Assembly: GCF_900110245.1 (NCBI RefSeq)
Contig: NZ_FOCZ01000005.1
Span: 310,001 to 374,000 of the forward strand
Direction of reading: 5' to 3'
From: Niastella yeongjuensis
GTDB taxonomy: Bacteria; Bacteroidota; Bacteroidia; Chitinophagales; Chitinophagaceae
DNA length: 64,000 nt
This document shows positions 44,304 through 52,979 of the stretch, one piece after another. The translations under genes and the position numbers were made by a program. The number at the start of each line of letters is the position of its first letter. Within the stretch, counting starts at the first letter, position 1. The notes under the pieces are model-generated. The model did no database searches, had not been told where the DNA came from, and was given only the letters and a program-made list of their open reading frames with translations.

Positions 44304-47300
44304 ATGCGTATGCTACAAAAACATGGCTTGCTCGTACTGTTGTTACTGTTCAGCAGCGGGCTTTTCGCTCAAACAAAACAGGTCCGCGGTGTGGTGCTGG
44401 GGGCGGAAAACAAACAGCCCCTCGAAGGCGCCACCGTTGCCGTGAACAATTCAGACCGTAAAACTGTTACCAATGCCCAGGGAATTTTTGAACTGGAATT
44501 AACAGATGACAAGGCATCGCTCACCGTTTCATTTGTAGGCAGAGAATCCTATCAAATTGACGTGAAAGCAGGCCAGTCCAACCTTACCATACTTTTAAAT
44601 GCGTCCAATACCACGCTCGATGAAGTGGTAACCGTAGCCTATACTACGGTTAAACGGTCAGGTTATCCTGGTGCGGTTACCTCCATTTCTTCTGATAAAG
44701 TAAACAACCGGCTTACCCCCAATATCACCAATTCGCTGCAGGGATTGGCCCCGGGCATACAAACCAGTTCAGCCAACGGACAACCAGGTAATGCCTCTAC
44801 CATCCGAATTCGTGGTGTGGGAAGTATCAATGCCTCCAGTTCTCCCTTGTTTGTAGTGGATGGTGCCCCATACGAAGGCGATATCAATGCACTCGATCCG
44901 GCGGACATTGCTGCTATCAGTATTCTGAAAGACGCCACGGCCGCCAACCTGTATGGTTCGCGGGCAGCCAATGGCGTTATTATCATTACCACCAAACAGG
45001 GAAAGAAAGGTGAGGCTGCCATCAACGCCACCTTCAACCAGGGCTGGAGCAGCCGGGCGGTAAAAGATTATGATAAACTGGGCACCGATCAGTATTTTCA
45101 ATTGTATTGGGAAGCCCTGCGCAATAAAGCACTCTCCAACGGGCAAACTGCCGATCAGGCAGCCGCCACAGCCAGTAGTTCGTTAGTAGGTAATCTGGGT
45201 ATCAACCCTTATGGTGCTGCTTTCCCCGAACCCGTTGGCCACGATGGTAAACTCGTTGCCGGCGCCAAACCATTATGGAATGATGACTGGGAAAAAGGCA
45301 TGCATCAGAGCGCGCAATACACACAGGCGCAACTTAGTGTGGCAGGTGGTAGTGACAAATCCACTTATTATATAGGTGGGGGTTATTTGAAAAACGATGG
45401 TGCTTTTCTTGGCTCTGGTTTTAAACGATACAACCTCAGAAGCAATGTTACGCTGCAGGCAAAACCCTGGTTAAAAGTGGGTCTTAACCTCAGCGGCGCC
45501 AGTACTTCACAAGACTACCCCACGTCTTCCGATTCAAAACAGGCCAACGTGGTGTTGTTCGGTCGTACCATACCCAGCTTCTATCCTATTTATCAGCGTA
45601 ATCCCGATGGCAGCTACAAGCTTGATAACAATGGCGACAAACAATTCGACTACGGCGCTTACCGGCCCAATGCGGCATTGCCAAAGTACAACCTCATCGG
45701 TTCCCAGCCTTTGAACACCTCCAGACTGACCAATGAAAATGTATCAACCCGCACGTTCCTGGAAGCGGCCATTACCAAAGCGCTGAAAGTTAAAACCAGT
45801 TTCAACCTGGATTATATCAACAAGAATTCGTTGTATTACACCAATCCATTGCTAGGTGAAGATGCCCCTATTGGTGGTACGGTGAGTAAAAGCAGCAGCC
45901 GTTTCCTTGCTTATACCTGGAACAATATAGCTACCTACGATCTCGATATTGCATCGGACCATCACATCAACCTGCTGGCCGGGCACGAATACTATTACCT
46001 GAATTCAAGCGACCTGAGTGGGAACCGGCAGAATTTTGCACTGAGTGATCTGGATGAACCAGTAGCAGCAGCCCAATTGATGGGTTTCACCGGTAGTTCA
46101 GACAATTATACCAAGCTGAGCTTTTTCGGCCAGGGACAATACAATTACCAGGGCAAATATTTCTTCACGGCTTCTATCCGCCGCGATGGTTCTTCCCGCT
46201 TTTCACCCGATAGCCGCTGGGGTACATTCTGGAGTACCGGTGCCAGCTGGCGCTTATCGGAAGAAGAATTCCTGAAATCAGTGAACTGGTTAAGCGCCCT
46301 TACCCTGAAAGCAAGCTATGGAGCTTCTGGTAATGACAACCTCTCCGGTTACTATGAATACCTTGCGTTGTATAATATTACCAGCAACCAGGGCAATGGC
46401 GGGGTAACCACTTCCAGTTTGCCAACACCCGGCCTGAAATGGGAAAGCAACCTGAACTTCAATTCAGGTATTGATTTTGGTTTATTTAAAAACCGTGTGT
46501 ACGGTACCTTCAACTATTATAGAAGAACCAGTAAAGACCTGTTGTACGCCAAACCAATGGCCGGGTCAACCGGGTTCACCGCCATCAATGCCAACATTGG
46601 CGAGTTGCGCAATACCGGGGTTGAACTGGAATTGAATGTTGTTCCCGTTAGTACCCGCGACTGGCGCTGGCTGGTAGGCATTAACGTGGCACACAATAAG
46701 AACGAGATCACCGCCCTGCCACAAAAAGAGATCATCAATGGCACCAAACGGTTGACAGTAGGTTCCTCTGTATACGATTTCTACCTGCGTGAGTGGGCTG
46801 GTGTAGATCCGGCAACAGGAAATCCTTTATGGTATCAGACTACTGCCGATGGCAAAAAGGTAACAACCGGTACGTATTCATTGGCCACACAATACAGTGC
46901 CAGCTCTGCCCTGCCCGATGTAACCGGCGGTATTACCAATACCCTTGATTATAAACAGTTCACCTTGTCATTTGTATTCGCGTATAGCCTTGGGGGTAAA
47001 GTGCTGGATGCAGATTACATCAACCTGCTCACCGGCGCCGTAAATCCCGGCCGTAACTGGTCGCCCGAACTGTTGAGCCGCTGGACGCCCGAAAATACCA
47101 ATACCAATGTGCCCCGTTTTACTACCGACAACCTGAGCTGGACATCCACCTCTACCCGCTTTTTATACGATGCTACTTATGCCCGGTTGAAACAATTGAG
47201 CCTGGGTTATAACATTCCTGCAACCCTGCTGGGCCGCATCGGGTTTAAATCGGCCAGGGTATATGGACTGGCAGAAAACCTGCTGACCTTCTATGGCCAC

Positions 47301-47396
47301 CAGGGTATGGACCCCGAACAGTCAATCGATGGCACCACCTACTATCAGTATCCGCAAATGAAAACAATTTCTGTAGGGATCCAGGTAGGCTTATAA
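44304..47396 (+). CDS. SusC/RagA TonB-linked outer membrane receptor (locus 3)
   Basis: A 1030-residue importer. ATG 44304 gives MRMLQKHGLLVLLLLFSS and a signal peptide ending LFAQ; the in-frame GTG upstream at 44274 lies too close to the leader hairpin to be convincing. The domains are CarboxypepD_reg-like (about 25-105), plug (about 110-235: VVTVAYTTVKRSGYPGAVTS, VDGAPYEGDINALDP, NLYGSRAANGVIIITTKQGK) and beta barrel. There is no STN domain. The gene is driven by the promoter at 44058-44088 and followed by its SusD after 24 bp. An arylsulfatase downstream hints at a sulfated substrate, but the link is only proximity. Confidence 0.93.
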   Translation: MRMLQKHGLLVLLLLFSSGLFAQTKQVRGVVLGAENKQPLEGATVAVNNSDRKTVTNAQGIFELELTDDKASLTVSFVGRESYQIDVKAGQSNLTILLNASNTTLDEVVTVAYTTVKRSGYPGAVTSISSDKVNNRLTPNITNSLQGLAPGIQTSSANGQPGNASTIRIRGVGSINASSSPLFVVDGAPYEGDINALDPADIAAISILKDATAANLYGSRAANGVIIITTKQGKKGEAAINATFNQGWSSRAVKDYDKLGTDQYFQLYWEALRNKALSNGQTADQAAATASSSLVGNLGINPYGAAFPEPVGHDGKLVAGAKPLWNDDWEKGMHQSAQYTQAQLSVAGGSDKSTYYIGGGYLKNDGAFLGSGFKRYNLRSNVTLQAKPWLKVGLNLSGASTSQDYPTSSDSKQANVVLFGRTIPSFYPIYQRNPDGSYKLDNNGDKQFDYGAYRPNAALPKYNLIGSQPLNTSRLTNENVSTRTFLEAAITKALKVKTSFNLDYINKNSLYYTNPLLGEDAPIGGTVSKSSSRFLAYTWNNIATYDLDIASDHHINLLAGHEYYYLNSSDLSGNRQNFALSDLDEPVAAAQLMGFTGSSDNYTKLSFFGQGQYNYQGKYFFTASIRRDGSSRFSPDSRWGTFWSTGASWRLSEEEFLKSVNWLSALTLKASYGASGNDNLSGYYEYLALYNITSNQGNGGVTTSSLPTPGLKWESNLNFNSGIDFGLFKNRVYGTFNYYRRTSKDLLYAKPMAGSTGFTAINANIGELRNTGVELELNVVPVSTRDWRWLVGINVAHNKNEITALPQKEIINGTKRLTVGSSVYDFYLREWAGVDPATGNPLWYQTTADGKKVTTGTYSLATQYSASSALPDVTGGITNTLDYKQFTLSFVFAYSLGGKVLDADYINLLTGAVNPGRNWSPELLSRWTPENTNTNVPRFTTDNLSWTSTSTRFLYDATYARLKQLSLGYNIPATLLGRIGFKSARVYGLAENLLTFYGHQGMDPEQSIDGTTYYQYPQMKTISVGIQVGL

Positions 47397-47420
47397 CGTT
47401 CACTTTAAATTTTCAAACGA

Positions 47421-48929
47421 ATGAAAACGTATAGATCATATATATACCTCGCAGCGCTGGTGTTCGGTTTATCGGCCTGCAACAAACAGTTAAACACCTC
47501 GCCCACCAATGCAGTACAGGAAGAAATTGTGTTGAAATCAGTGGCCAATTTAAGCGCCCTGTACGAAGGCTCGTGGCGGGCATTGATGGATGACTTTTAT
47601 GCAGACATTTTTGGCAACCCGGGTTTTAAAACCCTTACCCTGGTAAGTGAAGCCATGGGCGATGATGTGAACCTGATCACTACCAAGTACAGCTTTGCAC
47701 CCGTGTACCAGTTCACCCAAATGGTTGATAAAACCCAAAGCCGTAACAATGCCATCTGGAACCAGTTGTACAAGATCATCAACAGTACCAACATCATCAT
47801 TACGAACGTAGATAAGGCAACTGGCGATTCAACCGCCAAAAAGGTGTTGAAAGGACAGGCACTCGCATTACGGGCCCAGCTCTATTTGACCATTGCTTCG
47901 TTTTACCAGTTCTCTTATTTAAAGGACCCTAACGCAAAAACGGCGCCCATCACTACTACGCCTGCTACCACTACAACAACCGGCAATCCAAAAGCAACCC
48001 TGAAAGACATCTATACTCTTGTGTTCTCCGATCTGCAGGATGCGAAAGGCCTGCTCGAAGGTTATCAGCGTACCGCCAAATACAAGATCGATAAAGATGT
48101 AGTGAATGGTTTGCTGGCACGCGCTTATTTGAATACAGGACAATGGCTTGCTGCTGCCACTGCGGCCAATGATGCATTGAAAAACTATCCCCTGATGGCG
48201 CCGGCAGATTATACCAAAGGCTTCAACGATGTAAATAATTCAGAATGGATCTGGGGCCATCCCGAAACACCCAGCCAGAGCGATGGCAGTTACAGCTTTA
48301 ATTTCCTGGATGTATCGTCAGCCTCTTCCGGTTATTACAGCTTCATGGCCGATCCTTTCTTTGGCGATCTGTTCGACAATGGCGACATCCGCAAAACCCT
48401 TTTTTCCTGGGACCCTAACCCCGGCCGTGAAGGTTACCTGCAGTATAAAAAATTCAGGTTCCGCGCCGATAATACCGGTGACCTGGTGCTGATGAGAAGC
48501 GCTGAGGCTTACCTGATAAAAGCAGAGGGATATGCACGTGAAAACAACATCACCGAGGGTGCCGCCGCACTCAATGCCTTACGCACCGCCCGTGGCGCCG
48601 CCACCTTCGATCCTGCAGGTGCTACCCAGCAACAACTGATCGATGCCATTCTTATTGAACGCCGCAAAGAATTGTGGGGCGAAGGTTTTGCCCTGGCAGA
48701 TATTATCCGTAACCAATTACCTGTAGTACGCAACCCATATGTAGATGGCAGCGGCGCCGGCAAGAAGGTAACCATTACTCAAACTGATGGTACCGTTAAA
48801 ACAGTAGCCATCCAATATCATACGGCCCTGAAATTTGCAGATGGCACACCCTTCGTGGCCAACAGCCCGAATTATTTGTTTACCATTCCGCAAACAGAAG
48901 AACAGAACAACCCGAACCTGTTCAATTAA
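47421..48929 (+). CDS. SusD/RagB family glycan-binding lipoprotein (locus 3)
   Basis: A 502-residue surface lipoprotein (lipobox FGLSAC, Cys20) paired with the SusC directly upstream. It shows the N-terminal NTSPTNAV segment, TPR helices (VLKGQALALRAQLYLTIAS, NGLLARAYLNTGQWLAAA) and the C-terminal signature EAYLIKAEGYARENNITEGA followed by RRKELWGEGFALADIIR. A Thr-rich loop (about 173-188, TTTPATTTTTG) is unusual and probably surface-exposed. Transcription ends at the strong terminator 48961-48993. Confidence 0.92.
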   Translation: MKTYRSYIYLAALVFGLSACNKQLNTSPTNAVQEEIVLKSVANLSALYEGSWRALMDDFYADIFGNPGFKTLTLVSEAMGDDVNLITTKYSFAPVYQFTQMVDKTQSRNNAIWNQLYKIINSTNIIITNVDKATGDSTAKKVLKGQALALRAQLYLTIASFYQFSYLKDPNAKTAPITTTPATTTTTGNPKATLKDIYTLVFSDLQDAKGLLEGYQRTAKYKIDKDVVNGLLARAYLNTGQWLAAATAANDALKNYPLMAPADYTKGFNDVNNSEWIWGHPETPSQSDGSYSFNFLDVSSASSGYYSFMADPFFGDLFDNGDIRKTLFSWDPNPGREGYLQYKKFRFRADNTGDLVLMRSAEAYLIKAEGYARENNITEGAAALNALRTARGAATFDPAGATQQQLIDAILIERRKELWGEGFALADIIRNQLPVVRNPYVDGSGAGKKVTITQTDGTVKTVAIQYHTALKFADGTPFVANSPNYLFTIPQTEEQNNPNLFN

Positions 48930-48960
48930 TTGCTGACTTTCTCCTCCCCCTAATACAGTT

Positions 48961-48993
48961 AAAAAGGTTAGCCCAAAACAGGCTAACCTTTTT
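48961..48993. terminator. bidirectional terminator after susD (locus 3)
   Basis: A perfect 13-bp stem (AAAAAGGTTAGCC with GGCTAACCTTTTT) around 7 nt, between convergent genes that end at 48929 and 49002. Confidence 0.9.
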
Positions 48994-49001
48994 CCTTTTT
49001 A

Positions 49002-49766
49002 TCAGAACTGGGTATTGAACCCAACAAAGGTCTGGTACCTGGGCTGCCCAATGCCTTCTGCCAGCACCGTAAATTGCGGCTCTGCAAATAAGTTGAATAC
49101 CACTCCGCCCGCTTTCAATACTTTACCAACCCCCAGCCCTATTGGTACATTGTAATCTCCCGTCTTTAAATTAAAGGTCATAACACCCGTACTTCTTATG
49201 CAGAAGCCCGCCCCGATTTGCCAGATAAAGAACACCTGTGGGGTGAGTACACTAACATCCGGCCGGTCGTCGTCACCTGCAAAGGAGACCGACCATTGCA
49301 ACAGAGAGCCGGCCTGTACAATTTTACTCTGTGCAAAAAACGCCAGTACCGACAAACCCGTCTGCCATTTACCCGCACCCAGGTCATGCGTTCCGGTGGG
49401 TATGGTAATGTTAGGGCCAACACCGAATTTATTACCATTTGATGAGGGTAGCGTATAGATAGCAAAAAGATTGAAATCGCCTAAGCCACTCACAGGCCCC
49501 TCCCCTTCGCCGGAAGAAGTTACAAACGGCATGGTGGCGCGTAAAAGCACCGGTCCTATAGGCTGCGAGTAACGAACAAGCAGTTGGTTGATCTGCCGAT
49601 CGGGTAACCCATACAATTTTGATACGATGTAATCCTGGATATTAAAAGCTTTCACGTTTGCCATAGGGTCGTTGGCTCTTTTTAATTCTTCATCTGACGG
49701 TTTTTGTTGTGCGTATAATTGATTAACAGTAAAAACCATTAACAATACAATTCCGGGAAGTTTCAT
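49002..49766 (-). CDS. putative outer membrane beta-barrel protein
   Basis: A 254-residue protein with a signal peptide (about 1-19, QLYAQ). The mature part alternates short hydrophobic strands with glycine and aspartate turns and ends in phenylalanine (GFNTQF), as outer-membrane barrels do. It resembles the MetA-pathway/transporter-like barrels, e.g. FGVGPNITIPTGTHDLGAGK. It is divergent from the arylsulfatase gene, with a shared 122-bp region containing a large inverted repeat. A channel role linked to that enzyme is possible but unproven. Confidence 0.7.
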   Translation of the reverse strand: MKLPGIVLLMVFTVNQLYAQQKPSDEELKRANDPMANVKAFNIQDYIVSKLYGLPDRQINQLLVRYSQPIGPVLLRATMPFVTSSGEGEGPVSGLGDFNLFAIYTLPSSNGNKFGVGPNITIPTGTHDLGAGKWQTGLSVLAFFAQSKIVQAGSLLQWSVSFAGDDDRPDVSVLTPQVFFIWQIGAGFCIRSTGVMTFNLKTGDYNVPIGLGVGKVLKAGGVVFNLFAEPQFTVLAEGIGQPRYQTFVGFNTQF

Positions 49767-49774
49767 TACCCTCT

Positions 49775-49879
49775 TTTATAAACAGGTTAAGACACCGGCC
49801 GGATAGCTGTTCCGCCAAAACGGTTTTATTTTTTATCACCATGGCGGAGCCACCGGGGCTGACGTGTCTTATTTATAAA
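49775..49879. repeat. 105-bp nested inverted repeat in a divergent promoter region
   Basis: The outer arms (49775-49795 and 49864-49879) share TTTATAAA and AAGACAC with an extra 5 bp on the left. The inner arms are TCCGCC and GGCGGA. It could be a small MITE-like insertion or a regulatory cruciform. It lies directly upstream of the sulfatase start. Confidence 0.5.
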
Positions 49880-49888
49880 ACATTTTTC

Positions 49889-52255
49889 ATGGCAAAAGCA
49901 ACAAATGGAAAATCCCAAATAACCACCGCCGCCAATAAAACATTCAAAGGCGTGATCAATATGGATGTCCGAAATTCCCAACCCGACTGGTCGGCATTTC
50001 TGGAACCCAATGCACCGGAGGGCGCACCCAATGTACTGGTGATCTTATACGATGATACCGGTTTTGCTTCCTGGTCTCCTTATGGGGGCAGAATAAACAT
50101 GCCTACCATGGACAGGCTGGCCCGGGAGGGATTGACCTATACGCAATGGCATACAACGGCCGTTTGCTCCCCTACCCGTTCTACTTTTTTAACCGGCAGG
50201 AACCACCATCAGAATGGCTTTGGCACCATAGCTGAGTCTGCGATCGGGTTCCCCGGTTATGCTGGCAAGATCCCACTGGAAAACGCCACTATGGCTACGG
50301 TGCTGCGTGATGCGGGTTATAGCACTTTCTGGATCGGAAAGAACCACAACGTGCCTGTTGATTCCTTCGATATGGGCGCTTCCAAAAAACGCTGGCCGCT
50401 TGGTTTGGGTTACGATCGTTTTTATGGTTTTATCGGCGGCGAAACCAATCAATGGTATCCTGAGTTAATTGAGGATAATCATTTTGTTGAACAACCTTAT
50501 CTGCCAAAGGAAGGGTATCATTTTTCAAAAGACATTGCAGACAAAGCCATCAACTTCATCAGGGACTCCAAACAATCGCAACCCGGTAAACCCTGGTACA
50601 TGTGGTATTGTCCCGGCGCCAATCACGCACCCCACCACGCGCCCCAGGAGTATATCGATAAATACAAAGGCGTTTTTGATGATGGGTATGAAGCCTACCG
50701 GGAATGGGTATTGCAACGCATGAAAGAAAAAGGCATTCTGCCAACAGATACCCAGCTTACACCGATCAATCCCATGCCAGCAGGCACCTGCGATGAAGGC
50801 GACCTTGTACGCCCCTGGAATACCCTGAATAAAGAGGAAAAGAAATTGTTCTGCCGCATGGCCGAAGTGTTTGCCGGTTACTCGGAATATACCGATGCGC
50901 AAATAGGCCGCGTCATCGACTACCTCAAAGAATCAGGACAGCTGGAAAATACACTGATCTTTTATTGTGCCGACAATGGTGCATCGGGCGAAGGAAGCCC
51001 CAATGGTTCTGTGAATGAGAATACTTTTTTCAACGGCTATCCCGATGACATCAATCAGAACCTGGCCATGATCGATAAACTGGGGAGCCCAGATACGTAC
51101 AACCATTATCCAACCGGTTGGGCAGTGGCTTTCTCCACCCCTTACCGCATGTTCAAACGCTATTCTAATTATGCTGGTGGCACCTGCGATCCGCTGGTGA
51201 TCTGCTGGCCCAAAGGCATAAAAGCCAGGGGTGAACTGCGGCATCAATACCACCACTGTACCGATATCGTGCCTACCATTCTGGAATGTTGCGGTGTTCC
51301 CATGCCTGATGTAGTGGATGGCGTTAAACAAACCCCACTGGCCGGTGTTTCTATGAAGTACAGTTTCGATAACGCCAATACACCTACTAAAAAAGAAATA
51401 CAATACTACGAGATGTGCGGCACCCGCGGTCTCTGGCACAAAGGCTGGAAATTAGCCGCCTTACATGGACCGCTGCCGGTAGGACTGGGCAATTTCGATA
51501 AAGACAAATGGCAATTGTTCAATACCGACCAGGACCGTTCTGAAGCCATTGACCTGGCTGAAGAATTCCCGGAAAAAGTAAGGGAACTATCGGCATTGTG
51601 GATGCAGGAAGCGCAGAAGTATAATGTATTCCCATTAAACGATCTCTCTGTGCTGGATTTCATCAAACTGGAATTCCATGCCGCCATTCCCGAAAGCGGC
51701 AGATACACTTATTATCCCGGCACAACAGAAATACCGGAAGCCTCGGCTGCGAGTACACATGGGCGCTCCTACAAGATCTTTGCAGAAGTAGAAGTTACTG
51801 GCGAATCTGAAGGCGTGATCTTTGCACATGGATCAAGGTTTGGTGGCCACACGCTGTTCATTAAAGGTGGCCAGTTGTATTATGTATACAATTTCCTGGG
51901 CATTCCACCCGAACAACGCCTGGTATGTAAAGCCCCCCAATCGGGCAAACATATCATGGGGGTTGAATTCACCAAGAACAAACAGGGTAAGTACGGCGAA
52001 TCCATCGGCACCATGAAGTTGTATGTGGATGAAAAAGAACAGGCCAATGGTGAGTTTCGTACCCAAACCGGCCGGTATGCGTTGTGTGGCGAAGGTTTAT
52101 GCATCGGGTACGACAGTGGCGATTCGGTAAGCAGCGAATACACGCCCCGGTTTCCATTTGTAAATGGAAAGGTGATAAAAGTTGTTTTTGACGTGGCCGA
52201 TGACGTGTATGTAGATGTGGAAAAAGAACTGGCTGCAGTGATGGCAAGGGATTAA
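49889..52255 (+). CDS. arylsulfatase, type I (Cys-type), no signal peptide
   Basis: A 788-residue sulfatase of the alkaline-phosphatase superfamily, closest in layout to the large AtsA-type arylsulfatases. ATG 49889 gives MAKATNGKSQ with no export signal; upstream in-frame residues look non-coding. Metal ligands Asp55/Asp56 sit in LYDDTG, and Cys93 in CSPTRSTFLTGR is the residue converted to formylglycine. Other landmarks are GKNHN and ADNGASGEGS. The C-terminal third (about 590-788) carries the extra beta-rich region of this type. It needs a formylglycine-generating enzyme, which is not in this window. It would desulfate small aryl or sugar sulfates in the cytoplasm. Confidence 0.9.
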   Translation: MAKATNGKSQITTAANKTFKGVINMDVRNSQPDWSAFLEPNAPEGAPNVLVILYDDTGFASWSPYGGRINMPTMDRLAREGLTYTQWHTTAVCSPTRSTFLTGRNHHQNGFGTIAESAIGFPGYAGKIPLENATMATVLRDAGYSTFWIGKNHNVPVDSFDMGASKKRWPLGLGYDRFYGFIGGETNQWYPELIEDNHFVEQPYLPKEGYHFSKDIADKAINFIRDSKQSQPGKPWYMWYCPGANHAPHHAPQEYIDKYKGVFDDGYEAYREWVLQRMKEKGILPTDTQLTPINPMPAGTCDEGDLVRPWNTLNKEEKKLFCRMAEVFAGYSEYTDAQIGRVIDYLKESGQLENTLIFYCADNGASGEGSPNGSVNENTFFNGYPDDINQNLAMIDKLGSPDTYNHYPTGWAVAFSTPYRMFKRYSNYAGGTCDPLVICWPKGIKARGELRHQYHHCTDIVPTILECCGVPMPDVVDGVKQTPLAGVSMKYSFDNANTPTKKEIQYYEMCGTRGLWHKGWKLAALHGPLPVGLGNFDKDKWQLFNTDQDRSEAIDLAEEFPEKVRELSALWMQEAQKYNVFPLNDLSVLDFIKLEFHAAIPESGRYTYYPGTTEIPEASAASTHGRSYKIFAEVEVTGESEGVIFAHGSRFGGHTLFIKGGQLYYVYNFLGIPPEQRLVCKAPQSGKHIMGVEFTKNKQGKYGESIGTMKLYVDEKEQANGEFRTQTGRYALCGEGLCIGYDSGDSVSSEYTPRFPFVNGKVIKVVFDVADDVYVDVEKELAAVMARD

Positions 52256-52414
52256 TTGTTGTTTTTAGGGTAAGGGGCTGTCTGCTACTAAATAGGGGCG
52301 GCCTCTTTTTATTTGATGATGACGCCTGCCCCAATGGTCACCCTGGTGACAGCCTTTAAATTGCCTAGTCAAATGCCTGTTAGATTCGTTCCATCTATAC
52401 GACTTCCCCGGTAA

Positions 52415-52458
52415 TAATGCCACTGTAATGCCACCAGAATGCCACTGTAACGCCACTC
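52415..52458 (+). repeat. four 11-bp tandem units
   Basis: The units are TAATGCCACTG, TAATGCCACCA, GAATGCCACTG and TAACGCCACTC. An inverted partial copy (CAGTGGCATT) follows at about 52461, which could fold with them. Confidence 0.7.
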
Positions 52459-52875
52459 TTCAGTGGCATTCCAGTGCAATTTCGCAGGCAGATTGGTGGG
52501 AGAAATAACGGCTTATCACCGAATCTGGCATAAGATAACCAGCAATCTTATATAAGAATCAATAGGGAAAAGCATATAGAACAAGTACAAGGAGATCAAA
52601 CAATCAGGAGGTGCATTTCCGTTGGAGCCAGGAACGTCACTTTAGCTATAACGTTAGAGAAATTATTTAGCGGCGGGAGTTGAAGAAGAAAGAATAATCT
52701 ACAGATATCGAGGATGCATGGAGGTTCTAAATCGATTTAGATTTTATTCCAGATCAGCTATCGCCTGCGTATAGTGGTTTAAGATTTACAAAAGGCTACG
52801 CGGCCTGATGACTGAGGACAAGTAACTTTCAAATATCTTCATAAAATATGGCATTTCCGAAGATAAAAAAGCAAA

Positions 52876-52910
52876 AAGCAGGAAGTACGAAATTCGTGTG
52901 CTTCCTGCTT
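52876..52910 (-). terminator. terminator of the DUF4038 glycosidase gene
   Basis: AAGCAGGAAG pairs with CTTCCTGCTT, with a second inner stem ACGAA/TTCGT. On the minus strand a T run follows. It lies 63 bp past the stop of the gene at 52973. Confidence 0.75.
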
Positions 52911-52921
52911 CTTGTCAAAAG

Positions 52922-52979
52922 TCCTATTTCCTACTTCCTATTTCTTACTTCCTATTTCTTACTCCCTACGTCCTATTCC
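52922..52979. repeat. TCCTATT/TCCTACT 7-bp array
   Basis: About eight units, mostly TCCTATT, TCCTACT and TCTTACT. The TAG stop of the glycosidase gene (52973-52975, minus strand) lies in the last unit. Confidence 0.75.

Larger units (their letters stand above)
52256..52972. other. 717-bp gene-free region
   Basis: No frame here looks like a gene. It contains an 11-bp tandem repeat (52415-52458), about 400 bp of AT-rich sequence without recognisable signal, a strong minus-strand terminator (52876-52910) and a TCCTATT array that runs into the next gene. The AT-rich part may be a decayed gene, but I cannot show one. Confidence 0.5.

Noticed and set aside
49889-50200. Anaerobic Ser-type sulfatase
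   Set aside because: The key residue in the C-x-P-x-R motif is cysteine, so it is the Cys-type.
52265-52456. 63-codon frame on the minus strand in the large gap
   Set aside because: It runs through the 11-bp tandem repeat and has no recognisable protein features.
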